Assembly: GCF_001673155.1 (NCBI RefSeq)
Contig: NZ_LZLE01000263.1
Location: forward strand, 1-52,831
Source: Mycobacterium sp. 1423905.2
GTDB lineage: Bacteria; Actinomycetota; Actinomycetes; Mycobacteriales; Mycobacteriaceae
Length of the DNA: 52,831 bases
Reading direction: 5' to 3'
The translations under genes were made by a program, and so were the position numbers. The notes below the pieces were generated by a model. The model saw only the letters and a list, made by a program, of their open reading frames with translations, made no database searches and was not told the DNA's origin. The number at the start of each line of letters is the position of its first letter. The stretch's first letter is position 1. Of this stretch, positions 17,043-25,433 are shown piece by piece.

Positions 17043-18458
17043 ATGTCGGCCCCATCCAGCGAACTGTCGACCACCAACAAGCGCCATCACGTCGTCATCA
17101 TCGGTAGCGGATTCGGTGGCCTGAACGCCGCCCGGGCGTTGAAGCGGACCGACGTGGACGTCACCCTGATCTCCAAGACGACCACCCACTTATTCCAACC
17201 CCTGCTCTACCAGGTGGCCACCGGCATCTTGTCCGAAGGAGACATCGCCCCCACCACCCGCCTAATCCTGCGCAAACAGAAGAACATCCGGGTCCTGCTG
17301 GGTGAGGTCAACGACATCGACCTCAAGAACCAGACGGTGACGTCGAAGTTGATGGACATGAACACGGTGACCCCGTACGACAGCCTGATCGTGGCCGCCG
17401 GTTCCCAGCAGTCCTACTTCGGCAACGACGAATTCGCCACCTTCGCGCCCGGCATGAAAAGCATTGACGACGCGCTGGAGCTGCGCGGCCGCATCCTGGG
17501 CGCGTTCGAAGCCGCCGAGGTGAGCACCGACCCGGCCGAGCGGGAACGCCGGCTGACCTTTGTGGTGGTCGGCGCGGGACCCACCGGCGTGGAGTTGGCC
17601 GGCCAGATCGTCGAGCTGGCTGAACGCACGCTGGCCGGGGCGTTTCGCACCATCAAGCCCAGCGAGTGCCGCGTCATCCTGCTCGACGCCGCCCCGGCGG
17701 TGCTGCCGTCGATGGGAGAGAAAATGGGCCAGAAGGCGCAACGACGGCTGGAGAAGATGGGGGTGGAAATCCAGCTCAACGGCATGGTCTCGGCCGTCGA
17801 CTACAAGGGCATCACCGTGAAAGAGAAGGACGGCAGCGAACGGCGCATCGAATGCGCATGCAAGGTGTGGGCCGCCGGTGTGCAGGCCAGCACGCTGGGC
17901 AAGATGATCGCCGAGCAGTCCGACGGCACCGAGACCGACCGCGCCGGACGGGTGATCGTCGAGCCGGATCTCACCGTGAAGGGCCACCCGTATGTCTTCG
18001 TCATCGGCGACCTCGCCCTGGTTCCCGACGTCCCCGGCATGGCGCAGGGTGCGATTCAGGGCGCGCACTACGCCACCAAGACCATCAAGCGGGCGGTCAA
18101 GGGCCAGGATGACCCGGCCAACCGCAAGCCCTTCGACTATTTCAACAAAGGCAGCATGGCGACCGTCTCCCGGTACAGCGCCGTCGCACAGATCGGGAAG
18201 TTCGAGTTCGGCGGGTTCATCGCCTGGTTGGCGTGGTTGGTGCTGCACCTGTACTACCTGGTCGGTTACCGCAACCGCATCGCCGCGTTGTTCAGCTGGG
18301 TGATTTCCTTCCTGGGTCGCAGCCGCGGGCAGATGGCCATCACCAGCCAGATGATTTACGCCCGGGTGGTGACGAACTGGATGCAGCAGACCCAGGGGCA
18401 AGGGGCGCTGGCCGCAGCCGAAGAGGCCGAGCACGCCGAACAGAAGGCGGCCGGCTAG
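17043..18458 (+). CDS. ndhA: Type II NADH dehydrogenase (non-proton-pumping)
   Basis: A 471-residue NDH-2 flavoenzyme that passes electrons from NADH to menaquinone at the inner face of the membrane. The FAD motif GSGFGGLNAARAL is near residue 21 and the NADH Rossmann motif VVVGAGPTGVELAG near 175. The second FAD-contact segment VFVIGDLA is near 320. The C-terminal amphipathic/hydrophobic part (GGFIAWLAWLVLHLYYLVGY and RIAALFSWVISFLG) anchors it to the membrane. I call it ndhA rather than ndh because it is convergent with metZ, as in H37Rv (Rv0391-Rv0392c). The ribosome-binding site is AAGGGAAGAAG. Its stop codon shares the tetranucleotide CTAG with the metZ stop. Confidence 0.88.
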   Translation: MSAPSSELSTTNKRHHVVIIGSGFGGLNAARALKRTDVDVTLISKTTTHLFQPLLYQVATGILSEGDIAPTTRLILRKQKNIRVLLGEVNDIDLKNQTVTSKLMDMNTVTPYDSLIVAAGSQQSYFGNDEFATFAPGMKSIDDALELRGRILGAFEAAEVSTDPAERERRLTFVVVGAGPTGVELAGQIVELAERTLAGAFRTIKPSECRVILLDAAPAVLPSMGEKMGQKAQRRLEKMGVEIQLNGMVSAVDYKGITVKEKDGSERRIECACKVWAAGVQASTLGKMIAEQSDGTETDRAGRVIVEPDLTVKGHPYVFVIGDLALVPDVPGMAQGAIQGAHYATKTIKRAVKGQDDPANRKPFDYFNKGSMATVSRYSAVAQIGKFEFGGFIAWLAWLVLHLYYLVGYRNRIAALFSWVISFLGRSRGQMAITSQMIYARVVTNWMQQTQGQGALAAAEEAEHAEQKAAG

Positions 18459-19675
18459 CTCAACGCTTGGTCGATGTCGGCGATCAGATCGTCGGTACCT
18501 TCCAGTCCGACCGAGATACGGACCACGCCGTCGCCCAAGCCGATGGCGGCGCGGCCCTCCGGGCCCATCGCCCGGTGTGTCGTGGTAGCCGGATGCGTGA
18601 CAAGGGATTTGGCGTCACCGAGGTTGTTGGATATGTCGATCAGCTGCAACTTGTCCAGCAGCTCGAAGGCCCGTTGCTTGGCGACGCCTTCGTCAGCGTC
18701 CAGCTCGAAGGTGAGAACCGTTCCACCGCCGGTCATTTGGCGCTTGGCCAGATCGTGCTGCGGGTGCGACGGCAGGAACGGGTATCGCACCCAGCGCACC
18801 GCGGGATGGCCTTCGAGGAACTCGGCGATGCGCTGCGCCGAGGCGTTGCTGTAGTCCACGCGAACGGCCAGCGTCTCCAGGCCTTTGAGCAATATCCAGG
18901 CATTGAACGCACTCATCGCCGGGCCGGTGTGGCGCATCAGCTTTTGCACCGGGCCGTCGATGTACTCCTTGTCACCAAGAATGGCACCGCCCAGCACCCG
19001 GCCCTGGCCGTCGATGTGCTTGGTGCCGGAGTACACCACTACATCAACGCCGAGCGGAAAGCCCTGCTGCAACAGCGGGGTGGCGAAGACGTTGTCCAGC
19101 ACCACTTTCGCGCCGGCGGCATGAGCCAATTCGGACACGGCGGCGATGTCCACCAGCGACTGCATGGGGTTGGACGGCGTTTCGAAGAAGACCGCCTGGG
19201 TGGGCACCGACAGCGCCTGCTCCCACTGCGAAAGATCATCGCCGTCGACGAACACCGTCTCCACGCCCCAGCGCGGCAGTATTTCGTTACACACCACGAA
19301 GCACGACCCGAACAGGCTGCGCGCGGCGACCAACCGATCGCCCGCGCCCAGCAGCGCGCCCAGGGAAGTGAAGACGGCCGCCATCCCGCTGGCGGTCGCG
19401 AACGCGGCTGGTGCTCCCTCGATCAGCCGCAACCGCTCCTCGAACATCGTGACGGTCGGATTGCCGTAGCGGGAGTAGACGAAGTGATCGACTTCGCCGG
19501 TGAACGACTGCTCCGCCACTCCGGCCGACGGGTAGACGTAGCCCGACGTGAGGAACATCGCCTCGGCGGTCTCGTCGAACCCCGACCGCAACAGCCCGCC
19601 ACGCACGCCGATGGTGGCCTGACTGACGCCATCCGGCAGTGCCTTGGGCCTGCGCACAGAACCGTCGTCGGTCAT
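18455..19675 (-). CDS. metZ: O-succinylhomoserine sulfhydrylase
   Basis: A 406-residue PLP enzyme of the Cys/Met metabolism family, the same length as H37Rv MetZ. It converts O-succinylhomoserine (or the acetyl ester) and sulfide to homocysteine. The PLP lysine is in YSGTKHIDGQGR near residue 210. SRYGNPTVTMFEERL and FETPSNPMQ are family signatures. Start ATG 19675 gives the expected length. It lies 7 bp after the stop of the rhodanese-like gene, with which it forms an operon, as in H37Rv. A rhodanese next to a sulfide-using enzyme suggests a role in sulfur supply or disposal (inference). Confidence 0.92.
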   Translation of the reverse strand: MTDDGSVRRPKALPDGVSQATIGVRGGLLRSGFDETAEAMFLTSGYVYPSAGVAEQSFTGEVDHFVYSRYGNPTVTMFEERLRLIEGAPAAFATASGMAAVFTSLGALLGAGDRLVAARSLFGSCFVVCNEILPRWGVETVFVDGDDLSQWEQALSVPTQAVFFETPSNPMQSLVDIAAVSELAHAAGAKVVLDNVFATPLLQQGFPLGVDVVVYSGTKHIDGQGRVLGGAILGDKEYIDGPVQKLMRHTGPAMSAFNAWILLKGLETLAVRVDYSNASAQRIAEFLEGHPAVRWVRYPFLPSHPQHDLAKRQMTGGGTVLTFELDADEGVAKQRAFELLDKLQLIDISNNLGDAKSLVTHPATTTHRAMGPEGRAAIGLGDGVVRISVGLEGTDDLIADIDQALS

Positions 19676-19682
19676 CCCCGTG

Positions 19683-20123
19683 TCATCCCTGCTTCCACGG
19701 CAATCCGATGGCGCGCCAGCCGACCACCCCGCGGTGGCCGTGGTCGTCGAGATGCCCTTCGAACCCGTCCAGCACGTTATAAGCCGGCGCCAGCCCGGCC
19801 TCGGTGGCGGCTTCGGCGGCACCGATCGAGCGGTTTCCGGACCGGCACAGGAATACCACCGGCCGCTCCTCGTCGGCCTGCGCCGGCGGGACCCGCTCCT
19901 TCAGCTCGGCGGCGAAGTTTTGGTTGGGCCTGCCGTCGGTCGTAACCCACTCGATGTACACCACGTCGCGGCCCAGGCTGGAGAGGTCGGGCACGCCGAC
20001 AAACCTCCATTCGGCGTCCGTTCGGACGTCGACCAACACGGCGCGGGGGTTGTCGCTAAGTAGCTTCCATGCCTCGAGAGGCGTGATGTCTCCTGCATAG
20101 GCGCGTATCTGCCCTGTGCTCAT
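19683..20123 (-). CDS. Rhodanese-like sulfurtransferase (Rv0390-like)
   Basis: A 146-residue single-domain rhodanese. The active-site loop FLCRSGNRS carries the sulfur-accepting cysteine near residue 94. LVDVRTDAEW and the C-terminal GWRAIGLPWKQ match the family. It transfers sulfane sulfur through a persulfide intermediate. It is the first gene of the operon with metZ. The start ATG 20123 leaves about 920 bp upstream without a supported gene, so its promoter should be within the first tens of bases of that gap. Confidence 0.87.
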   Translation of the reverse strand: MSTGQIRAYAGDITPLEAWKLLSDNPRAVLVDVRTDAEWRFVGVPDLSSLGRDVVYIEWVTTDGRPNQNFAAELKERVPPAQADEERPVVFLCRSGNRSIGAAEAATEAGLAPAYNVLDGFEGHLDDHGHRGVVGWRAIGLPWKQG

Positions 20124-21047
20124 GCGCGATTTACCTCGTCCTTCCCCAACGTTCTGAGCCAGAATATCCGTGCGTAGGCGCTTGGCGATTCGCTAGAGGC
20201 ATTGCAGTACTCCCGAACGGTGGGGCCTTCCCGCGGGGCGTCGCTCTCGTCGTCACCGCTTGGCGCCGGCCGCTTCGTCATCCGAGCCACCCACGAGCGT
20301 AAGGTCGACGTGCCATCCAGTCGGACCTTGGCGAAGGCATCTCATGAAGCAAGTCGAATCTACAACGGCCAAGCTACCGATGCGATGACCGCGTTTCACC
20401 GTCACTCGTCGTCAGCCTCGACGGTCGTCGCGGCATGACACCCCTGAATTCGGACGCATAAAAACCCACTCAGTGGGCGTAGGTTCGCCGCTTGCCCCGT
20501 GCCTTCCTAACGTCATAGGCGTGACGGGCGCAGGTTCGGGCCAAGATTGGCGCGCAAGTATTACCTTTCCCACAATGACTGCTGCCAACGCGCCGCTTAA
20601 CAGAGTCGCAAGTCATGCGACACAGCGGCTTCCGTCTGACACGAAGCGCCGCGAGCACCTAGCCACGCAACGGGAAACGACCAACGTATCGGCCGGGCAT
20701 GCATCCGTTGGTCGGCCACTTAGACGTGCTCGCACCTGATGGCATGCCGCTCATGCTGTCGCCATTACCTGCCGCCGATGGCCTGTACTGTCATGGTCTG
20801 CTCAGCCGCCCGGCGCTAATGGGATACCTAGCCAAATCACGGATGCTGGCAAAGCGCCTCTCGCAGGGCCGCCCCGGGCCACATTGCAGCCCTTCGGACC
20901 GTCTGCGTCTGAGACGGTTTGGTCGACATCATCCTGAACAGGAGTATCTCTTCTTCGCGCTGGGCATAGATCGCGGGTGTTCGCGTGTTGAATGCTGGCG
21001 ACGCCGTGATGTTGGTGTGGACGACAGCAATCATAAAGGGGTCGGTG
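20124..21047. other. Gene-poor left end of the accessory island
   Basis: About 920 bp without a gene I can support. Short open readings on both strands lack ribosome-binding sites and recognisable motifs. The only clear structure is copy 1 of a three-copy repeat, starting at 20465. Base composition is visibly less GC-rich than in flanking genes. The segment probably contains decayed coding DNA and the left junction of an insertion between the rhodanese and purT genes, which are neighbours in H37Rv. Confidence 0.5.
20465..20572 (+). repeat. Island repeat, copy 1
   Basis: A ~105-bp element that begins with the palindrome CCCAC-TCA-GTGGG (20465-20477). It continues with a shared core around CTAACGTCATAGGCGTGAC and a weaker match up to GATTGGCGCGCAAG. 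This copy is the most diverged of three; the others start at 21771 and 22483, in the same orientation. It lies about 480 bp before the IclR-type regulator gene. Confidence 0.7.
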
Positions 21048-21749
21048 GTGGGCCAGTCTGAGTCGGATCGCAGGACCGATCGTATGGACCTCGGTGAGCG
21101 CGCGCGCGCGGCGGGCGGCTCATTTCACCACGACGGTCGCGGGGTCGTCGAGAGCGCATTTGAGCTGCTAGATCTCGTAGGTGCGCTGGAACCAGTGCGA
21201 CTGCTTGACTTGGCGAAGGTGAGCGGGATCCCGCGGGAGACGGTCCGTCGACTACTTCAGCAGTTGATTGCAGTCGGGGCGGTCAGTCGCGAAGGTACCC
21301 GCTATCGGCTCGGCGCGAGCCTGTTGGGGTTGGCGTCGCGGGTGAGCGCTGAGAGTCGATTGCGGGTGGCCGCCCGGCGGCCGATCGCCGAACTGGCCTC
21401 CGCCACCGGTGCCGCAGTGCAGTTGTCCGCAATGATCGGCGGCGAGGTGGTGTACCTGGATTCGGTGGACGCTCGCGTTCCGTTAGGAGTGATCGCCCAA
21501 CCCGGGTCCCCGGTACCACCCAGATGCGCGGCTGCGAGGGCCCAAACCGAACGGGGCTATACCGCACCCATAGTCGACGCAGGCGAGCTAATAGCGGGAA
21601 TGAGCTGTGTCGCGGTAGCGATTCCGCTGGGCAACGGCGCTGTAGCAGCCTTGTCGACGATCGTCGCGGGACCGCGACCGCCGATCGGACTGCTCGCTGC
21701 AACCAAGGCCACCGGTGCCCGTATCTCTGGACTCCTTCGTGCGCCGTGA
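21048..21749 (+). CDS. IclR-type transcriptional regulator with shortened effector domain
   Basis: About 233 residues. The winged helix-turn-helix (ALEPVRLLDLAKVSGIPRETVRRLLQQLIAVGAVSREGTRYRLG) spans roughly residues 40-90 and is typical of IclR regulators. The start of the effector domain follows (VAARRPIAELASATGAAVQLSAM, GGEVVYLDSV). The stretch from RCAAARAQTERGYTAP onward jumps directly to the late part of the domain, so the middle of about 50-60 residues normally present is missing. It may be an internal deletion product. GTG 21048 has AAAGGGG upstream; ATG 21084 is an alternative. It probably controls the neighbouring catabolic genes, as many IclR proteins do (inference). Confidence 0.7.
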   Translation: MGQSESDRRTDRMDLGERARAAGGSFHHDGRGVVESAFELLDLVGALEPVRLLDLAKVSGIPRETVRRLLQQLIAVGAVSREGTRYRLGASLLGLASRVSAESRLRVAARRPIAELASATGAAVQLSAMIGGEVVYLDSVDARVPLGVIAQPGSPVPPRCAAARAQTERGYTAPIVDAGELIAGMSCVAVAIPLGNGAVAALSTIVAGPRPPIGLLAATKATGARISGLLRAP

Positions 21750-21770
21750 ATTGGTGATCAGCGAGAAAGA

Positions 21771-21868
21771 CCCACCCCGTGGGCACAGATTGGCCGCTCC
21801 CCGCGGCTTCTTAACGTCATCGGCGTGGCAGCCAACGAATCGACGAAGAATGGCGCAGAAGTAAGTGC
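21771..21868 (+). repeat. Island repeat, copy 2
   Basis: Starts with the palindrome CCCAC-CCC-GTGGG (21771-21783), 21 bp after the regulator's stop codon. It shares GGCTTCTTAACGTCAT and GACGAAGAATGGCGC with copy 3. Copies 2 and 3 match at most positions over about 100 bp. Confidence 0.75.
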
Positions 21869-22004
21869 TGCCGGAGCAGTTGAAATCTCAAGCACCACAA
21901 TGTATCTCGCCAAAGGGATACTGCTCGGTCGGGCGCCGTTCGGGACGCTACCCGCCAGGTCTTGCTCGACGGCCTGGTGCATTTCGACGCCCAGCCTGAG
22001 CACG

Positions 22005-22149
22005 CGCATCTTCTTTATGATCCGAATGCCGTTGCGGGCCTGACCTACGCGTGCGTGGCATCGAGGGTCTGCGGGTCGCGGACGCCTCGATCATGCCCGC
22101 GATTACCAGCGGCGACGCTAACCCGCCCACGATCATGACCGGTGAGTGA
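22005..22149 (+). pseudogene. C-terminal remnant of a GMC oxidoreductase
   Basis: From 22048 to the stop at 22147-22149, the reading [17 protein letters not shown] followed by [16 protein letters not shown] is the diagnostic C-terminal end of glucose-methanol-choline (GMC) flavin oxidoreductases. Just upstream, in another frame, DPNAV at 22019-22033 matches the preceding family segment (normally DPxAVVDP), so at least one frameshift separates them. No N-terminal Rossmann domain or the rest of the gene is found, and the preceding 140 bp belong to repeat copy 2. This is therefore a truncated, frameshifted relic of an alcohol-oxidising enzyme. Confidence 0.75.
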
Positions 22150-22482
22150 GCGGCTGACCTACTTCTGGAAGCTAAGGGACTCGTGACGCCGTAGAGGGTG
22201 GGCCGCGCGACGAAGCGATGGCGCTGCGCCGTGATTTCGGTGCAGTCGAACTTCACCTGCACAGGGGTCGAGGGATCTCGTCCGCCGAGGCTGCTGGCCG
22301 ATTCGGCGCTGGCCTGTGTGCATCGAATACCGTTAAATCTGAACGTCTTTCATTGCGTTCGAAGCAGTGCGAGCGGTTCGGGGTCTGATCGGATCACCGA
22401 AGTGCCCGGGCGTGTGCGCTTGTCCTGGATACTGAAAACGCCTGTGCCGCCACCGCACCGCGATTTGGTCTCAGCACGAAGA
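22150..22482. other. Spacer between GMC relic and repeat copy 3
   Basis: About 330 bp with no supported gene. One plus-strand frame is open for a short stretch but shows no recognised motif. It is probably further decayed coding sequence. Confidence 0.4.
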
Positions 22483-22590
22483 CCCACTCAGTGAGCACAG
22501 ATTGGCCGCTTGCCCCTCGGCTTCTTAACGTCATAGGCGTGACAGACACAAATTCTGCGAAGAATGGCGCGGAAGCATTGCTGTCGCACT
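22483..22590 (+). repeat. Island repeat, copy 3
   Basis: Starts with the near-palindrome CCCAC-TCA-GTGAG (22483-22495) and contains GGCTTCTTAACGTCAT followed by AGGCGTGACAG and GCGAAGAATGGCGCGGAAG. It lies about 450 bp before the flavin oxidase gene. Confidence 0.75.
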
Positions 22591-22798
22591 TGGAATTCCA
22601 ACAGGCGGAGTGCATTTTCACGTTGCCCATCCCCGTGATGGCGCGGGTATGGGAAGCGCTTACGTGGCGCGCCAGTGGCACGAAGCAACGGTACTTCCGT
22701 TGTGGCCGTGAATGTTTGGCAGTAAGACCGGCAATAGGCTACTACACCGGTCGTGCCCAGATTTCCTTGATTCCGACATCACTGGGGGTTCAAAACGC

Positions 22799-23092
22799 GT
22801 CGATGGCCCTGAGCACGCCGCAGCGGGAGCGCTACCCACATATCGCCGCGATCAGCGAACAAGGCTTTGTCGACAACGTCATTCAACCCGCGCCCGACTA
22901 TCTGAAACAAGTCGAAGCGTATGGCGGTACGGGTGAACGAGTGCTGAAGACCGAGCGCGGCATTTGCGGCGCGCTCGAAGCGTCGCGTCGTGCGGCTGTT
23001 TTTGCTGGAGGTCGTCGTCAACCGGGAGGAGACAGATGAGCACAACCGATGTGATAACCGCGGCCGCCAACGATCTGGCGAGCCGGATTAAA
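22799..23092 (+). pseudogene. Probable C-terminal remnant of a thiamine-diphosphate enzyme
   Basis: The reading VDNVIQPAPDYLKQVEAYGGTGERV at about 22869-22943, followed by an ALEASRRAAVF helix, resembles the C-terminal part of acetolactate synthase/benzoylformate decarboxylase-type enzymes, which usually read PPDYxxIAExxGGxGExV...ALxxAL. Near 22990 the match moves to another frame, continuing as FLLEVVVNREETDEHN, where such proteins typically end. A frameshift is therefore likely. The relic ends inside the start of the flavin oxidase gene. The catalytic N-terminal and central domains are absent. Family assignment is by motif memory only. Confidence 0.5.
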
Positions 23093-24382
23093 GCCGGCCA
23101 GGTGCGTATGCCCACCGGTGCACCATTGATCTGGAATGCGGCTGCGCAACATCGTCCCGCATTGATCATTCGGGCCGAATCACCGCGCGATGTACAGGTA
23201 GCCATCCGTGTGGCGCGTGACCGGGGGATGCGGCTCTCGGTGCTCGGCGGCGGCCACGACTGGGCGGGTCGCGCTGTGTGCGACGGCGGTCTGGTGATCG
23301 ACATGTCCGGAATGCGAAGTGTCACAGTGGATACCACGGCGCGGGTCGCAACAGTCGGTGGGGGCGTCACAGCGGCTGCCTTGATCGACGCGGTCGCTCC
23401 ATACGGCCTGGTTGCCGCCACCGGCAACTGCGGCGGGGTTGGTATGACCGGCCTGACACTCGGCGGGGGCTACGGACCGCTCAACGGACGGTTCGGGCTT
23501 GCCTTGGACAATCTGCTCGGCGCCGAGGTTGTCCTGGCGGATGGCCGAATCGTGACAACCGACGCGACTAACGAGCCCGAGTTGTTCTGGGCACTGCGCG
23601 GTGGCGGTGGCAACTTCGGCGTGGTCACCTCGATGCGGGTGCGGTTGCATCCACTGGACTGGTTGATCGGCGGGATGATCATGTTTCCGTCGTCACAGGC
23701 CGCGGCGGTGTGGCGTGGGCTGGGTGAGCTGTTGTCGACAGCGCCTGACGCGCTGACCGTGCAAAGCGGGTTGATGTCCGACTCGGACGGCAATCCAATG
23801 GTTTACCTTCAGCCGGCCTGGAGCGGCGATCTTGGTTGCGGCCTCGCAGCCGTCGATCTGCTCACAACGCTCGGCACGCCAGTGACAACACAAGTCGCGC
23901 CGATGGCCTACCGCGAGGTGCTGAGTCTGTTCGACTCGGCGTGTGCTCGCGGAATGCGCTGGGCGTTTCGCACCCGCTCGCTCGCGGGGTACACGCCCGA
24001 GGTCATCGATGCGCTGGTCGAGGCCGCGCGGACGCTGACCTCGCCACGCAGCCTCTTCGCCATCCACCACTGTCACGGTGCATCGACTCGCGTCGCCCCG
24101 GGCCAGACCGCGTTCGCGAACCGCCGCCCACATTTCGTCGCCGAAATCGGTGCCTGCTGGGAGGCCGGGGACGGCGCCACTCACCGTGTTTGGGCACAGA
24201 CCCTATCGGACGCGCTTGCGCCGCAGGCGCTGCCCGGCGGCTACGCCAATCTACTCGGCCCTGACGACCACGAGCAGATCGCAAACGCCTATGGGGGCTT
24301 CGCGGCACGACTCATCGCCGCCAAGAAGCACTACGACCCCGATGCGGTGTTCACCGCCATTCCGCTTCCCAGCGTCAGTTAG
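23036..24382 (+). CDS. Berberine-bridge-type FAD-linked oxidase (bicovalent flavin)
   Basis: A 448-residue PCMH/BBE-type oxidase. The FAD domain includes GGGHDWAG with H74 and ATGNCGGVGMTG with C132. In the family these are the 8alpha-histidyl and 6-S-cysteinyl attachment sites of a bicovalently bound FAD. GLTLGGGYGPLNGRFGLALDN and ALRGGGGNFGVVTS are further PCMH signatures. The C-terminal YANLLGPDDHEQIANAYG and KKHYDPDAVF segments correspond to the BBE motif. Such enzymes oxidise alcohols, sugars or phenolic/terpenoid substrates with O2. The ATG 23036 start has an excellent GGGAGGAG ribosome-binding site. It is first in a run with the dioxygenase (13 bp gap) and P450 genes, so co-transcription is likely. 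Confidence 0.85.
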   Translation: MSTTDVITAAANDLASRIKAGQVRMPTGAPLIWNAAAQHRPALIIRAESPRDVQVAIRVARDRGMRLSVLGGGHDWAGRAVCDGGLVIDMSGMRSVTVDTTARVATVGGGVTAAALIDAVAPYGLVAATGNCGGVGMTGLTLGGGYGPLNGRFGLALDNLLGAEVVLADGRIVTTDATNEPELFWALRGGGGNFGVVTSMRVRLHPLDWLIGGMIMFPSSQAAAVWRGLGELLSTAPDALTVQSGLMSDSDGNPMVYLQPAWSGDLGCGLAAVDLLTTLGTPVTTQVAPMAYREVLSLFDSACARGMRWAFRTRSLAGYTPEVIDALVEAARTLTSPRSLFAIHHCHGASTRVAPGQTAFANRRPHFVAEIGACWEAGDGATHRVWAQTLSDALAPQALPGGYANLLGPDDHEQIANAYGGFAARLIAAKKHYDPDAVFTAIPLPSVS

Positions 24383-24395
24383 AGGAAGAGATCGA

Positions 24396-25346
24396 ATGTC
24401 GTACATCATCGATAGTCACCACATCACCATGTCGGTGAACGGAGCCCAGGAAGACGTTGACTTTCACGTCAAGGTGCTCGGGCTGCGGCTGATCAAACGC
24501 ACGGTGTTGTTTGACGGGACGATCCCGATCTATCACCTGTATTACAGCAACGCCCACGGCGACCCAAGCGCGGTGCTCACCACGTTCCCGTTTGGTCAGG
24601 CCGGGATCTGCGGGCGACGTGGTACCAACCAGACACGTGAGGTATTGCTCGCCGTTCCTGCGGGTTCGCTGAACTACTGGTCCTCCCGGTTGCAGGAGCG
24701 CGCCGCGGACGTCCGGAACGCGACCGTGTTCGATCGCCGCCGCGTGCTGTTCCGGCACCCGTGCGGGATCGAGTACCAGCTGGTCGAGGTCGTCGACGAC
24801 CCTCGTCGTGGTTACAGCGGAAACGGTGTGCCCGAGGAGTACGCCATTCACGGGATTTACGGCGTGGGCGTGCACGTGACAGGGCCGGACACCGCCGTCG
24901 AGTTCGCCGCCAATCACCTCGGTGCTCACGAGGGCTTGACCGGAGGTGACCGGTTTGCATTGAAGGCCGGCAAGGCCGGCCTCGGTGGCGCGGTCGAGCT
25001 TGTTGTCAACCGCACGGATGAGCCGGGCACATGGACCTATGGCGCCGGGACCATCCACCACTTCGCCTGGAACGCCGACACTCTCGAGAATCAGAGCGCG
25101 CTGAAATTAGAGATCGAAGGTGCAGGCTACACAGATTTGTCCGAACTCCGGGACCGCAAGTACTTCAAGTCGGTCTACGTCAGGTCACCCGGCGGCGCCC
25201 TCTTCGAACTGGCCGTAACACATAACGAGGGCGGCTGGGACTGTGACGAGTCGCCGCAAGAGCTGGGCAAGCGATTCCAGCTGCCGGAGCAGTTCGCGGC
25301 ACGGCGCGAAGAGATCCTTAGCCGCCTCGAGCCGATCGGGCTCTGA
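24396..25346 (+). CDS. VOC-family ring-cleaving dioxygenase (LinE/MhqO-like)
   Basis: A 316-residue protein with two vicinal-oxygen-chelate modules. The first opens with DSHHITMSVNGAQEDVDFHVKVLGLRLIKRTV, matching the HHIT metal-site strand of MhqO/LinE-type hydroquinone dioxygenases. HLYYSNAHGDPSAVLTTFPF is also characteristic. The second module has TIHHFAW (metal His) and GGALFELAV (metal Glu). A single Fe(II) or Mn(II) is therefore likely bound by two His and one Glu. It probably opens a hydroquinone-type ring. Start ATG 24396 follows the oxidase by 13 bp with GAGGAAGAG upstream, so the genes form an operon. Confidence 0.87.
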   Translation: MSYIIDSHHITMSVNGAQEDVDFHVKVLGLRLIKRTVLFDGTIPIYHLYYSNAHGDPSAVLTTFPFGQAGICGRRGTNQTREVLLAVPAGSLNYWSSRLQERAADVRNATVFDRRRVLFRHPCGIEYQLVEVVDDPRRGYSGNGVPEEYAIHGIYGVGVHVTGPDTAVEFAANHLGAHEGLTGGDRFALKAGKAGLGGAVELVVNRTDEPGTWTYGAGTIHHFAWNADTLENQSALKLEIEGAGYTDLSELRDRKYFKSVYVRSPGGALFELAVTHNEGGWDCDESPQELGKRFQLPEQFAARREEILSRLEPIGL

Positions 25347-25433
25347 GGATGCGTCGGAGCGACGAAGGCCGCGTCGCCGGCGGCCCATTCAGCCTTCAAC
25401 TATCGAGTTGACAACCCAGAGTGAGGAATTCAT

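Noticed and set aside
19676..20200. Searched for an S-adenosylmethionine or cobalamin riboswitch upstream of the metZ operon
   Set aside because: No conserved riboswitch core was recognised by eye, and the rhodanese gene directly precedes metZ.
20202..20438. 78-residue plus-strand reading after the rhodanese gene's upstream region
   Set aside because: No ribosome-binding site, no recognised motif and composition not typical of coding sequence here; I could not support a gene.
20699..21061. 120-residue plus-strand reading before the IclR gene
   Set aside because: No family resemblance, and it overlaps the better supported regulator start.
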